Under the pieces are notes generated by a model. That model worked only from the letters and a program-made list of their open reading frames with translations. It ran no database searches and was not told where the DNA came from. A program made the translations under genes and the position numbers. From positions 1-58,720 of the forward strand of contig CACXBB010000012.1 in assembly GCA_902765735.1 (NCBI GenBank): DNA of 58,720 bases, in the 5' to 3' direction. The stretch comes from an uncultured Eubacteriales bacterium. GTDB lineage: Bacteria > Bacillota > Clostridia > Christensenellales > Aristaeellaceae. This document shows, in pieces, positions 7,752 through 16,618 of this stretch; within the stretch, counting starts at the first letter, position 1, and the number at the start of each line of letters is the position of its first letter.

Positions 7752-7885
7752 TCCCTCCGTCTTGGCTTCGCCGAGCCACCTCCCTCGGGGAGGGAGGCTT
7801 CCATGCCGGTTTTACCGCCAAAAGGCCCCCGTCATGGCCCCCTCTCCGAGGGGGCTGTCAGCGAAGACTGGGGGAGTCCCTGCGT
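7752..7885. repeat. cctccctcggggaggg-type inverted repeat
   Basis: The left arm has cctccgtcttggcttcgccg ... ctccctcggggagggag. The right arm has ccccctctccgagggggctg ... cgaagactgggggag. It resembles a dispersed repeat family related in layout (stem-within-arm) to the larger acgacctcttt repeat. No gene is seen here. Confidence 0.65.
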
Positions 7886-7915
7886 AATCCCACAGCTTTC
7901 CGTGAAGAGCCGAAT

Positions 7916-7944
7916 AAAACGGGCGCTCGTTCGAGCGTCCGTTT
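7916..7944. terminator. Bidirectional terminator between cobB and DUF1015 gene
   Basis: aaaacgggcgctcg / cgagcgtccgtttt forms a 14-bp stem with one wobble, with A-run and T-run flanks. It serves converging transcription units. Confidence 0.85.
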
Positions 7945-7946
7945 TA

Positions 7947-9170
7947 CTATGGTATGATCCTGCGCGCCTCCAGGTAGTAGCGTTTCTCGTTCGCCCCGCC
8001 CATGGAGAAGGTCTTGCGGGGCAGCACGCCCCACCGGCGGATGTAGCCGAACAGCTCCGACTTGCCGAGGGCCCGGGGCATGAAACCCATGGCGTCCGGG
8101 CGGCTGACCAGCCTCCGGAGAGCGTCGCCGCCGTGGATGTAGTCGATTTTCGCGCCGGGATGATCGGCCAGGTAGTCGTCCAGGAAATTCTGCAGCAGCC
8201 GGAGGGGGTGCGGCGTGGACCGGAAACGCCACTCGCGGGTCATGTCGAAGGCGATCAGGTCGTCGCCCGGGCCCTCGTCCGCGCCGTTGGCCGCGAGGTA
8301 CGCCCGGTAGTCCGCGATCAGGGCCGCCGGGTCCACGCCGGTCAGCAGCCGGTGGATGGGCTCGAACACAAGCGCCGGACAGGCGAGGTTCACCAGCTCC
8401 ACCATGGCATAGCGGGCGGGATGGTTCTCCCGCTCGGCGGGGGAAAGCGTCCCCTTAAGGTCCAGCCAGCACTGCTTCGCGGCGGCCAGAGAGTGGTTGC
8501 CGTCGCCCACGGCGTACAGCAGGCCGTCCGCCTTCGCGCTCAGCGCATCGACGGCGGCGAAAACACGTTGAACGTCCGCGTCCTCCACCGCCCAGCCGCG
8601 CAGGTGTCCGCCGCCCTGTATCAGCTCAAAGTCGTACAGCGAGCGCAGGGCCTGCCGCCGGGCGAGCAGCGGCTCGATGACGGTCATGCCGGGGTCGTCG
8701 ATCAGCATCATCACGTGGGGCAGCTCCACCGCCGCGCCGGCGCGGATGCGCGCTCTCGGCGGCACGCGGCTGATCACCGTGCCCTCGGTGGGGCGGATCA
8801 GGGTCCTCGCGCCGGGGTTGAAGTCGTACCGGTCCAGGTCCAGACAGGCCATCAGGCCGGGCCGGACGCCGGAGGACGTGGTCCGCTCGGTGAGTATGAA
8901 GCCGTCGCGCACCGCCGTCTGCCAGACGCCGTTTCGCAGGTAGGCGTCCATGGTCGCGCGGATGGCCGGGATGCGGGTCGCGGATTCGTCAAGCCACGCC
9001 TCCGGAAGCGTCACCCGCAACGACGAGGGCGCGTCGCCCACGATCGCCTCCACTTCCCGCCAGTATTCCGGCTGGGCAGTGTACTGGTCGCAGGCGATCA
9101 CGGACCACTTCGCCAGGTCGATGCCCGGGCGGGGGAGGAGGAGCGTTGATGTACACAGTGCGTTGGTCAT
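7947..9170 (-). CDS. DUF1015 family protein of the serine operon
   Basis: A 407-residue soluble protein with ggagg before its ATG. DUF1015 hallmarks are ACDQYTAQPEYW near the N-terminus, DDPGMTVIEPLL, the YAVGDGNHSLAAAK motif in the middle (VGDGNHS is the most conserved word) and PARYAMVELVN. It lies downstream of serC and serA on the same strand, an association seen in many Clostridia. Biochemical function is not established to my knowledge. No serB-type phosphoserine phosphatase is in this cluster, so a role in the last step or in control of serine synthesis is a reasonable guess only. Confidence 0.85.
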   Translation of the reverse strand: MTNALCTSTLLLPRPGIDLAKWSVIACDQYTAQPEYWREVEAIVGDAPSSLRVTLPEAWLDESATRIPAIRATMDAYLRNGVWQTAVRDGFILTERTTSSGVRPGLMACLDLDRYDFNPGARTLIRPTEGTVISRVPPRARIRAGAAVELPHVMMLIDDPGMTVIEPLLARRQALRSLYDFELIQGGGHLRGWAVEDADVQRVFAAVDALSAKADGLLYAVGDGNHSLAAAKQCWLDLKGTLSPAERENHPARYAMVELVNLACPALVFEPIHRLLTGVDPAALIADYRAYLAANGADEGPGDDLIAFDMTREWRFRSTPHPLRLLQNFLDDYLADHPGAKIDYIHGGDALRRLVSRPDAMGFMPRALGKSELFGYIRRWGVLPRKTFSMGGANEKRYYLEARRIIP

Positions 9171-9188
9171 GTGGGCCTCCGTGTTGTT

Positions 9189-9426
9189 TGGAGAATGGGA
9201 AATGGGAAATGGGAAATGGGAAATGAGGGTTACGACCCAGGGCGGACGCCAATTATGGCGTCCCTACGGGAGGTGCTGACGCGCATCCAAAAGCCTTCCC
9301 CTTCAGGGGAAGGTGGCAGCCCGAAGGGCTGACGGAAGAGGTCGTGCCCCGGATGCCCCGTGGGGAATCACAACAGTGGCGGCGGCAGCGGCACTCTGTA
9401 ATTCCCCATTTCCCATTTCCAATTTA
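9189..9426. repeat. Composite repeat block between serA and DUF1015 gene
   Basis: In order: a gggaaat word array (9189-9228), a ggacgccaattatggcgtcc hairpin (9243-9262), half of the acgacctcttt palindromic repeat (about 9281-9345), and a tcccatttcc array near 9400-9426. The order resembles the block at 2444-2656. Confidence 0.8.
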
Positions 9427-9451
9427 AAGGGACGCCGTCGGCGTCCCTTTA
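9426..9451 (-). terminator. Terminator-like hairpin after serA
   Basis: Perfect stem aaagggacgcc / ggcgtcccttt with a gtc loop and A/T flanks, three bases beyond the serA stop. It may attenuate transcription into the DUF1015 gene. Confidence 0.75.
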
Positions 9452-9453
9452 TC

Positions 9454-10623
9454 TTACGGCATCAACAGTCTCACCCGGTACACCGGCGGGAGCGCTCTGA
9501 GCTTTTCCATCAGGGCGTCGCTGGGCTGGGTGGCCACGTCCAGCACGGTATAGGCGTAGACGCCGCGGGACTGGTTGACCATGTTTTCGATGTTCAGCCC
9601 CTCCTCGGACAGCACCTGTGTGATGCCGCCGATGACGTTGGGGATGTTCTTGTGCAGCACTGCCACGCGGGGCATGGTGGGCTTGCCCAGGGGGCAGTTG
9701 GGGTAGTTGCAGGCGTTGACGATGGAGCCGGTTTTGATGTAGTCGTTGACCTGCCGGGCCACCATGCGCACGCAGTTGTCCTCGCTCTCGGGGGTGGAGG
9801 CGCCCAGGTGGGGGGTCAGTATGACGTTGCGCTGCCCGATGAGCGCGGCCTCCGGGAAGTCGGTGACGTACACCCGCAGGGCGCCGGCATCCAGCGCGGC
9901 CTTGACGTCGGGGATGTTCACCAGCCCGCCGCGGGAGAAGTTCAAAAGCGCGGCGGAGCTCTTCATGCGGGAGAGCGCCGCGGCGTCGATCATGTCGCGG
10001 TTGGAGTCCATCAGCGGCACGTGCAGCGTGATGTAGTCGCTCTTCTCGATCACGTCCTCCAGCGACAGCGCGTGGCTGACCGCCCGGGACAGGTGCCAGG
10101 CGTGGTCTACGGAGATGTAGGGGTCGTAGCCCAGCACGTTCATACCCAGCGCCACGCCCGCGTTGGCCACCAGCACGCCGATGGCGCCCAGGCCCACCAC
10201 GCCCAGGGTCTTGCCCTCGAGCTCCGGGCCGATGAAGCGGTTCTTGCCCGCCTCCACCTGCTTTTCCACGGTGGTCTCGCCGTCCTCGAGGGTCTTGCAC
10301 CACTCGATGCCGTCGGAGATCTTCCGGGAGGCCAGCAAAAGGCCCGCCAGCACCAGCTCCTTGACGGCGTTGGCGTTCGCGCCGGGGGAGTTGAACACCA
10401 CCACGCCGTGCTCGGCCATCTTGTCCAGCGGGATGTTGTTCACGCCCGCGCCGGCCCGGGCCACGCACAGCAGGTTGTCGTTGATGGGCATGTCGTGCAG
10501 GTTCGCCGAGCGCACCAGTATGGCGTCCGGGTTCTCCGCATCGGCGGTGACGTTGTATTCCCCGTTGGAGAGTATGCCGTGATAGACGGGGGAGATGGCG
10601 TTGATCTTCTTGACGTTGTACAT
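9454..10623 (-). CDS. serA: D-3-phosphoglycerate dehydrogenase
   Basis: A 389-residue protein whose ATG overlaps the serC TGA by one base (TGATG). NAD-binding motif is GKTLGVVGLGAIGVLVANAG. The catalytic Arg lies in LLNFSRGGLVN and the catalytic His in TPHLGASTPESEDN. A C-terminal ACT domain (about residues 318-389, PRVAVLHKNIPNVIGGITQ) is the likely serine-feedback site. It is the short SerA form lacking the intervening ASB domain. It oxidises 3-phosphoglycerate to 3-phosphohydroxypyruvate, the first step of serine synthesis. Confidence 0.95.
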   Translation of the reverse strand: MYNVKKINAISPVYHGILSNGEYNVTADAENPDAILVRSANLHDMPINDNLLCVARAGAGVNNIPLDKMAEHGVVVFNSPGANANAVKELVLAGLLLASRKISDGIEWCKTLEDGETTVEKQVEAGKNRFIGPELEGKTLGVVGLGAIGVLVANAGVALGMNVLGYDPYISVDHAWHLSRAVSHALSLEDVIEKSDYITLHVPLMDSNRDMIDAAALSRMKSSAALLNFSRGGLVNIPDVKAALDAGALRVYVTDFPEAALIGQRNVILTPHLGASTPESEDNCVRMVARQVNDYIKTGSIVNACNYPNCPLGKPTMPRVAVLHKNIPNVIGGITQVLSEEGLNIENMVNQSRGVYAYTVLDVATQPSDALMEKLRALPPVYRVRLLMP

Positions 10624-11705
10624 CACTTGTTTTCAACCTCGAATTTCTTCATGAACTCGGCCAGCTTTTTCACACCCTCGATGGGCATGGCGTTGTAGAT
10701 GCTGGCGCGGATGCCGCCCACCAGCCGGTGGCCCTTCAGGCTCACCATGCCCTCGGCGGCGGCAGCCTTGACGAAGGCGGCGTCCATCTCGGGGCTGGGG
10801 GTGGTGAAGGTGACGTTCATGCGGCTTCTGTACTTCGGGAGCACCGCGGCGCGATAGAATTTGGAATCGTCCAGAACGTCGTAGAGCAGCTTTGCCTTTT
10901 CGATGTTGACCTTCTCGATGGCCTCCACGCCGCCCTGGTCCCTGAGCCACTTCATGCACAGGCCCGCCATGTAGATGGCGAAGGTGGGCGGGGTGTTGAG
11001 CATGGAGCCCTTGTCGGTCATGACGGTCCAGTCGAACACCTTCGGGCAGGTGGGCTTCGCGCGGCCCAGCAGGTCCTTTCGGACGATCACGATGGTCAGC
11101 CCGGCGGGGCCGATGTTCTTCTGCGCGCCGGCGTAGGCCACGCCGAAGCGGTTGATGTCATAGACCTCGCTTAGGATATTGGAGGACATGTCCGCCGCCA
11201 GCGGCACGTCGCCGGTCTGCGGCAGCTCGGCATAGCGGGTGCCGAAGATGGTGTTGTTGGTGGTGATGTAGAAGTAGTCCGCCTTCGGGTTGAACTTTGC
11301 GCTGTCCAGCTCCGGGATGCGGATGTAGTTTTCCTCGCGGGAGGAGGCCACGCAGCGGACGTCGCCGTACTTCTTCGCCTCGACGAGCGCGCCGTGGGCG
11401 AAGTTGCCGGAATCCACGTAGTCGGCGCTGCCGCCCTCTGAGAGCAGGTTCAGCGGAACCGCCGCGAACTGGCCCGTCGCGCCGCCCTGCAAAAACAGCA
11501 CGGAGTAGCTGTCCGGGATGTGCATGAGCGCGCGAAGCGTGGCTTCGGTCTCGTCAAAGATGTCCTGATAGGCCTTTGAGCGGTGGCTCATCTCCATCAC
11601 CGACATGCCGGAGCCGTTGTAGCTGAGCATTTCCTCCGCCGCCCGGCGAAGCGCCGCCTCCGGCAGCATCGAGGGACCCGGCGCAAAATTGTACACGCGA
11701 TTCAT
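10623..11705 (-). CDS. serC: Phosphoserine aminotransferase
   Basis: A 360-residue class V PLP aminotransferase with the hallmark start NFAPGPSMLPEAAL. Further motifs are EMSHRSKAYQDI, FLQGGATGQFAAVPLNLL and ADMSSNILSE, and the PLP lysine lies in YAGAQKNIGPAGLT. It converts phosphohydroxypyruvate and glutamate to phosphoserine. It is the first gene of the serC-serA-DUF1015 operon on the minus strand, with a gagggggagat ribosome site. A TATAAT lies about 60 bp upstream but its TTGACA is only 12 bp from it, so the promoter is not clear. Confidence 0.96.
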   Translation of the reverse strand: MNRVYNFAPGPSMLPEAALRRAAEEMLSYNGSGMSVMEMSHRSKAYQDIFDETEATLRALMHIPDSYSVLFLQGGATGQFAAVPLNLLSEGGSADYVDSGNFAHGALVEAKKYGDVRCVASSREENYIRIPELDSAKFNPKADYFYITTNNTIFGTRYAELPQTGDVPLAADMSSNILSEVYDINRFGVAYAGAQKNIGPAGLTIVIVRKDLLGRAKPTCPKVFDWTVMTDKGSMLNTPPTFAIYMAGLCMKWLRDQGGVEAIEKVNIEKAKLLYDVLDDSKFYRAAVLPKYRSRMNVTFTTPSPEMDAAFVKAAAAEGMVSLKGHRLVGGIRASIYNAMPIEGVKKLAEFMKKFEVENK

Positions 11706-11890
11706 ACTGATCTCCCCCTCGGGATATTATTTGAACACGGCATACTTCGCCGCGCATGGACTTCATTATAGTACACCGCTGATGTCAAATGCGTGTGACG
11801 CTTGAGTTAAATGTGTCTTTTGACGGAATACAGGCGTTTTCCGTGGGCGGAAAGATCGAACTGTGTTACTGGTCAGGAGTCAGAAATTGG

Positions 11891-12057
11891 AGTTTGTATG
11901 AGAGTGGAGAGTGAAGAGTGGAGAGTGGAGATATAGTTAGCCGCGCACATAGCATTGCGGGAATAACAACCAATGTTCCCGCGAATAGAGGTGCTTCGTG
12001 ACAGGAAATCACGTCGCTTCGTTCTCAGGCATTCTTTACTTCCCGTTTCTCGGGGAT
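11891..12057. repeat. 167-bp dispersed repeat, copy A
   Basis: Starts with a gagtggagagtgg word array. The conserved body contains the hairpins cgggaataacaaccaatgttcccg and cgtgacaggaaatcacg and ends in cttcccgtttctcgggg. It is nearly identical to the copy at 38729-38945. It occupies most of the 468-bp gap between serC and murJ, and no gene is seen in that gap. Confidence 0.88.
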
Positions 12058-12173
12058 GCTGAACGGTTACCGAACGCGGGATAAAATTAAGACATATGTC
12101 TGCGGGACGCTGTTGTTTTTAACCCGGGTGTGGTATAGTATCCAATGGAGTTTTTTATGACGGAGGGACTGCC

Positions 12174-13715
12174 TTGGCACGCGGTCAACGGGTATTCAGG
12201 ACCACCATGCTGGTGACGGTGGTCATCATACTGAGCAAGGTTTCGGGCTTTATCCGGGACATGATACTGGCGAACTACTTCGGCACGGGCATGGCCAACG
12301 ACGCCTACGTGTCGGCGTACAGCCTGTTCTATCTGCCGGTTTTGCTGTTCAATTCCTGCATATCGGCCACGCTGATCCCGCTGTACGTGCAGGAGCGGGA
12401 GCAGCAGAGCCTGCGGCACTCGAACCACTTCGCCTCCAACACCATCAACCTCTTCGCCCTGGCGGCTACCGTGATCTCGGCGCTGTTCTTCCTGCTGGCG
12501 CGGCCGCTGGTGCGGCTGATCTACGTGGGCTTCGACCCGGGCAAGACCGCCATGACGGTGGACCTGGTGCGCATCATGCTTCTGTCGCTGGTGTTCAACA
12601 TCACCTCCATCAGCCTGGCGAGCCTGCTGAACGCCTCGGACAAGTACGTCGCCGCGCAGCTGACGGGCTTTCCGCTGAACCTGTGCGTGATCGTGGCGGC
12701 GGTGGTCTTCTCCGCGCGCTACGGCATACTGGCGGTGGGCTGGGGCGTGTTCGCGGCGAACATACTGCAATTCCTGATACTGATACCGTTTTTGAACGGC
12801 TGGTTCACGTGGACGCCGGTCCTGGACTTTTCGGACAGGCGCTTCCACCGGCTTTTGACGCTGGCGGGCCCGGCGATGCTGTCCATGGGCGTGAGCGAGC
12901 TGAACCACATGATCGATCACGCGCTGGCCTCGGGGCTGAACCCCGGCGACATCTCCGCCATGAGCTACGCCTACCGGCTGATCACCTTCCTGCTGGGAGT
13001 GTTGATGGTGCCGCTGACGACGATCATGTTCTCGAAGCTCAGCCGCCTGGCCGCCGGGCACGATGACAAGGGCATGCTGGAGGTGCTCAGGCGCTGCATA
13101 CTGGTGATCGCGCTGGTGGCGCTGCCCATCGTGGCGGTGGCGGTGGTGATGTCCATGGACGTGATCAAGTTCGCCTACATGCGCGGGCGGTTCGACATGC
13201 ACTCGGTGGAGGTCACCGCGGCCATACTGGTGTGCTACGTGGTGGGCGTGCCGGCCTTCGGGCTGCGCGACTTTTTAAGCCGCATGTTCCACGCCCTCCA
13301 GGACACGAAGACCCCCTTCCGGGTCTCCTGCCTGGTGGTGGCGCTGAACATCGTTTTAAACCTGATACTGCGGCGGATCATCGGGGCCCGGGGCCTGGCG
13401 CTGGCCACCTCCATCGCCGGGACGACGGGCATGTGCACCATGCTGATACTGCTGAAAAAGCGCTTCGGACGGCTGGGCCTCGGGGCCGCGCTGCCCGATC
13501 TTTTAAGGATCGTCGCGTCGGCGCTGATATGTATGGGCGTGTGCGCGCTGATGAACCGCGCCCTGCCGCCCGCCTTCGGCACCGGCCGGGTGTTCCTGCG
13601 GCTGGCGCTGTGCGCCGCGGCGTCGCTCACAGCCTATGCGCTTTCCTGCTTCGCCCTGCGCGTGCGCACGCTGCGCGTGTTCGCCGGGGAGGTTTTGCGC
13701 AGGCGGGGCCGGTAA
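12174..13715 (+). CDS. murJ: Lipid II flippase MurJ
   Basis: A 513-residue polytopic membrane protein (about 14 helices) of the MVF/MurJ family. It starts at TTG with cggaggg 7 bp upstream. Family words are KVSGFIRDMILANYFGTG at residues 21-38, NDAYVSAYSLFYLPVLLFNSCISATLIPLY, and GVPAFGLRDFLSRMFHALQDTKTP in the second half. MurJ moves lipid II across the inner membrane for peptidoglycan synthesis. It stands alone between repeat blocks. A TTGTTT/TATAGT pair lies 34-61 bp upstream with a short 15-bp spacer. Confidence 0.94.
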   Translation: MARGQRVFRTTMLVTVVIILSKVSGFIRDMILANYFGTGMANDAYVSAYSLFYLPVLLFNSCISATLIPLYVQEREQQSLRHSNHFASNTINLFALAATVISALFFLLARPLVRLIYVGFDPGKTAMTVDLVRIMLLSLVFNITSISLASLLNASDKYVAAQLTGFPLNLCVIVAAVVFSARYGILAVGWGVFAANILQFLILIPFLNGWFTWTPVLDFSDRRFHRLLTLAGPAMLSMGVSELNHMIDHALASGLNPGDISAMSYAYRLITFLLGVLMVPLTTIMFSKLSRLAAGHDDKGMLEVLRRCILVIALVALPIVAVAVVMSMDVIKFAYMRGRFDMHSVEVTAAILVCYVVGVPAFGLRDFLSRMFHALQDTKTPFRVSCLVVALNIVLNLILRRIIGARGLALATSIAGTTGMCTMLILLKKRFGRLGLGAALPDLLRIVASALICMGVCALMNRALPPAFGTGRVFLRLALCAAASLTAYALSCFALRVRTLRVFAGEVLRRRGR

Positions 13716-13985
13716 GGGGTGACGGTGGGGGGACGCTGTCCCCCCACACCCCCCTGCCAAAGGGACTGAGCCCCTTTGGAAACCCCAATCGCCGCAAACA
13801 GGTTTGCGGCAGGGAAACGGGGGGACGCTGTCCCCCCACGCCCCCCTGCTCAGGGGATTGAATCCCCTGAGAACCCCCAGTCGCGCCGCTGGCGCGGCGC
13901 GGGGGAAATATTAAATGGGATTCTCAAGGGTCAATGACCCTTGAGCAGGGGTCCAGGGGGCGGCGCCCCCTGGCGTAACCCCCGG
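13716..13985. repeat. Array of eight consecutive hairpins
   Basis: In order: gggggacgctgtccccc, aaagggactgagcccctttg, ccgcaaacaggtttgcgg, gggggacgctgtccccc again, ctcaggggattgaatcccctgag, gcgccgctggcgcggcgc, ctcaagggtcaatgacccttgag and ccagggggcggcgccccctgg. It fills the gap between murJ and ruvB and ends right at the ruvB ribosome site. No coding content is seen. Confidence 0.85.
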
Positions 13986-13996
13986 GAAGGAGCCAC

Positions 13997-15040
13997 ATGC
14001 AGGACGAGGAACGGGTCATCACCACGGGCTTCCGGGAGGAGGAGGACGCGGCGGAATTATCGCTGCGGCCGCATTCGCTGTCGGAATACTTTGGCCAGGA
14101 GAAAATCAAGCAGAGCCTGACGGTCTACATGCAGGCGGCGATCGCCCGGCGCGAGCCGCTGGACCACATACTGCTCTACGGCCCGCCGGGACTGGGCAAG
14201 ACCACGCTGGCGGGGATCATCGCCTCGGAGATGGGGCACAACATCCGCGTGACCAGCGGCCCGGCCATCGAGCGCGCGGGGGATCTGGCGTCGATACTGA
14301 CGAACCTGAACGCGGGCGACGTGCTGTTCATCGACGAGATCCACCGCCTCTCCCACCAGGTGGAGGAGGTGCTCTACCCCGCCATGGAGGACTACGCGCT
14401 GGACATCATGATCGGCAAGGGGCCGTCGGCCCGGTCGATCCGGCTGGACCTGCCGAAGTTCACGCTGATCGGGGCCACCACCCGGGCGGGCATGCTGACC
14501 AGCCCCCTGCGGGACCGGTTCGGCATCACCTTCCGGCTGGAGCTGTACACGCCGGAGCAGCTCTCGGTGATCGTGCGCCGGTCGGCCAACATCCTGAAGA
14601 TCAACTGCGACCGCGACGGCGCGCTGGAGATCGCCAGCCGGTCGCGCGGCACGCCCCGCATCGCCAACCGGCTGATCCGCCGGGTGCGCGACTTCGCCCA
14701 GGTCAAGGGCGACGGCGCCATCACCGTGGACATCGCCCGGGAGGCGCTCGATATGCTGGAGGTGGACGAACTGGGGCTGGATCACGTGGACCGCACCATG
14801 CTCATGACCATGATCAGGAAGTTCGGCGGCGGGCCCGTGGGGCTGGACACCCTGGCGGCCTCCACCGGCGAAGACGCCAGCACCATCGAGGATGTGTACG
14901 AGCCCTACCTCCTACAGCTGGGCTTTTTGATGCGCACCCCCCGGGGCCGCGTCTGCACCCAGGCCGCCTACGACCACATGGGCGTGAAGATGGCCCGTCC
15001 TCAGGGTGAGGGCAATGAACAGATGAAGATGGAGTTCTGA
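13997..15040 (+). CDS. ruvB: Holliday junction branch-migration ATPase RuvB
   Basis: A 347-residue AAA+ ATPase. Walker A is [12 protein letters not shown] and Walker B is [10 protein letters not shown]. Sensor 1 is [21 protein letters not shown], and the Arg-finger region and winged helix contain [19 protein letters not shown] and [24 protein letters not shown]. The ATG has aaggag 7 bp upstream. RuvB drives branch migration with RuvA and RuvC in the cytosol. queA normally follows ruvB closely in Clostridia; here a toxin-antitoxin remnant lies between them. No ruvA or ruvC in the window. Confidence 0.97.
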   Translation: MQDEERVITTGFREEEDAAELSLRPHSLSEYFGQEKIKQSLTVYMQAAIARREPLDHILLYGPPGLGKTTLAGIIASEMGHNIRVTSGPAIERAGDLASILTNLNAGDVLFIDEIHRLSHQVEEVLYPAMEDYALDIMIGKGPSARSIRLDLPKFTLIGATTRAGMLTSPLRDRFGITFRLELYTPEQLSVIVRRSANILKINCDRDGALEIASRSRGTPRIANRLIRRVRDFAQVKGDGAITVDIAREALDMLEVDELGLDHVDRTMLMTMIRKFGGGPVGLDTLAASTGEDASTIEDVYEPYLLQLGFLMRTPRGRVCTQAAYDHMGVKMARPQGEGNEQMKMEF

Positions 15041-15053
15041 GGGCGCGGATGTA

Positions 15054-15082
15054 TTGACACATCGGGCCGCAGCTGATATATT
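15054..15082 (+). promoter_or_regulatory. Promoter of antitoxin gene
   Basis: TTGACA at 15054-15059, 17-bp spacer, TATATT at 15077-15082, 24 bp before the antitoxin ATG. This nearly consensus promoter could now also serve queA. Confidence 0.85.
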
Positions 15083-15106
15083 GGTGTCGTGAAGGAGGCG
15101 TGCCGA

Positions 15107-15277
15107 ATGGATAAAGAGAATGTCATTTCACTGGATAAGCAGGATGTTGACAAGGCGCTGCTTCATGCGCTTGAGCGCGGCATCAACGATATGGAAAACG
15201 GCCAGGAGCTTCCCCTGAAGGAAGCCATGGACAGGGTTCGCGGGATTCGCGCGGACCGCAAGACAATGATGCTATAA
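15107..15277 (+). CDS. Antitoxin of a ParD/RelB-like type
   Basis: A 56-residue acidic protein (MDKENVISLDKQDVDKALL start); ATG 15107 follows gaaggagg. The central ALERGINDMENGQELPLKEAMDRV segment has the helical layout of the toxin-binding end of ParD/RelB/Phd-like antitoxins (x-GixDmenGrexPleEa). The N-terminal DNA-binding part is very short. Directly downstream is the C-terminal half of a ParE-type toxin, which supports the call. With the toxin broken, this antitoxin is probably a solitary relic or serves against another toxin. Confidence 0.6.
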   Translation: MDKENVISLDKQDVDKALLHALERGINDMENGQELPLKEAMDRVRGIRADRKTMML

Positions 15278-15407
15278 GGACATCTTTTCGCCGTCGCTGA
15301 TCTTCTTTGTCGTCATTGATGATACGATTCATGTGTTGCGCGTTCTGCGGGAGGAACGGAACTGGCGCAGGCTGCTGGAGAACAAACAGCGGTACGGCTA
15401 TCTGTAA
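15270..15407 (+). pseudogene. Broken ParE/RelE-type toxin (C-terminal part only)
   Basis: Reading from 15270, the frame gives [13 protein letters not shown], then [20 protein letters not shown], then [12 protein letters not shown] and a stop. The [21 protein letters not shown] segment is the typical last beta-strand and tail of ParE-family toxins (xDDTvyvLRVLhxxRnW). The frame is closed by TGA at 15267-15269 and has no start codon, so about the first half of the toxin is missing. It overlaps the 3' end of the antitoxin gene, as expected for a coupled TA pair. Confidence 0.75.
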
Positions 15408-15420
15408 AAGGGAAAAACCT

Positions 15421-16440
15421 ATGAAATTGTCCGACTTTATGTACGATTTGCCGGAGGAGCGCATCGCGCAGACCCCGGTGGAGCCCCGGGACCACAGCCG
15501 TTTGCTGGTGGTGCACCGGGACACGGGAGAGATCGAGCACCGGCATTTCTACGACGTGATCGACTACTTAAACCCCGGCGACTGCCTGGTGATCAACGAG
15601 ACGAAGGTCATCCCGGCGCGGCTGTACGGGGAACGCCCGACAGGTGGAGCGTGCGAGGTGCTACTGCTCAAACAGGTGGGCCCGAAGCGCTGGGAGACGC
15701 TGGTGCGCCCGGGGAAGAAGCTGAAGCCCGGCGCGGAGGTGATCTTCGGCGGCGGCCGGCTGAGAGGCCGGGTGCTGGAGAGCACCGACGCGGGCGGGCG
15801 CATCGTGGAATTCGAGTGCGAGGGCACCTTTGAGGCGGCGCTGGACGCGCTGGGCGAAATGCCCCTGCCGCCCTACATTCACGAGAAGTTGCAGGACCGC
15901 GACCGCTACCAGACCGTCTACGCGAAGCAGGACGGCAGCGCCGCCGCGCCCACCGCGGGGCTGCACTTCACGCCGGAGCTCATGGCGCGCATCCGGGAAA
16001 AGGGCATCGACATCGTGCCGGTGCTGCTGCATGTGGGCCTGGGCACCTTCCGCCCGGTGAAGGCGGAGAACATCGAGGACCACGAGATGCACACCGAGTA
16101 CTTCGAGGTCACCGAAGACGCCGCCGAGCGCATCAACGCCGCCCGGGCGCGCGGGGGCCGGGTGGTCGCCGTGGGCACCACCAGCGTGCGCACCCTGGAG
16201 TCCGCCGCGGCGGGTGGCAGGGTTCGGGCCATGCGGGGCGACACCAACATATTCATCAGGCCCGGCTACCGCTTTCAGATGGTGGACGCCCTCATCACCA
16301 ACTTCCACCTGCCCGGCTCGACGCTGGTGATGCTGGTCTCCGCGTTCTACGACCGTGAGCGCATACTCGACGCCTACCGTCTGGCCGTGCGGGAGAACTA
16401 CCGGTTCTTCTCGTTCGGCGACGCGATGCTGATTGAGTGA
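15421..16440 (+). CDS. queA: S-adenosylmethionine:tRNA ribosyltransferase-isomerase QueA
   Basis: A 339-residue protein from ATG 15421. Family signature words are [25 protein letters not shown] at residues 5-29, [68 protein letters not shown] and [21 protein letters not shown]. It transfers the ribosyl part of SAM to preQ1 at tRNA position 34, making epoxyqueuosine. No tgt follows. The toxin remnant ends 13 bp upstream and ggga precedes the start at 12 bp, which is a weak ribosome site. Confidence 0.97.
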   Translation: MKLSDFMYDLPEERIAQTPVEPRDHSRLLVVHRDTGEIEHRHFYDVIDYLNPGDCLVINETKVIPARLYGERPTGGACEVLLLKQVGPKRWETLVRPGKKLKPGAEVIFGGGRLRGRVLESTDAGGRIVEFECEGTFEAALDALGEMPLPPYIHEKLQDRDRYQTVYAKQDGSAAAPTAGLHFTPELMARIREKGIDIVPVLLHVGLGTFRPVKAENIEDHEMHTEYFEVTEDAAERINAARARGGRVVAVGTTSVRTLESAAAGGRVRAMRGDTNIFIRPGYRFQMVDALITNFHLPGSTLVMLVSAFYDRERILDAYRLAVRENYRFFSFGDAMLIE

Positions 16441-16445
16441 TTTTG

Positions 16446-16563
16446 TAGGGACGCCATAATTGGCGTCCGCCGATGATGCGCCCCCTCAGTCAGCTACGCT
16501 GACAGCTCCCCCTGCGCAGGGGAGCCTGAGCCCGTCGTAGGGACGCCATAATTGGCGTCCGCC
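16446..16563. repeat. Two gtagggacgccataattggcgtcc hairpins with a third palindrome between
   Basis: Copies near 16446-16470 and 16535-16560. Between them is a ccccctcagtcagctacgctgacagctccccct palindrome. The same ggacgcca...tggcgtcc hairpin occurs at 2592 and 9243. Confidence 0.85.
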
Positions 16564-16564
16564 C

Positions 16565-16611
16565 ACATATGGCGACGGAGAAGCCTGAACGGCTTCTCCG
16601 TCGTCATATGT
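16565..16611. terminator. Long hairpin between queA and GH127-like gene
   Basis: Arms acatatggcgacggagaagcc and its near-perfect complement, about 20 bp each with one mismatch, around a short tgaac loop. It lies between converging genes. There is no long T-run, so terminator function is probable but not certain. Confidence 0.7.
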
Positions 16612-16618
16612 ATGTACG

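Noticed and set aside
11706-11790. TTGACA/TATAAT as the serC promoter.
   Set aside because: The two boxes are only 12 bp apart, too short for a normal sigma-70-type promoter; left unassigned.
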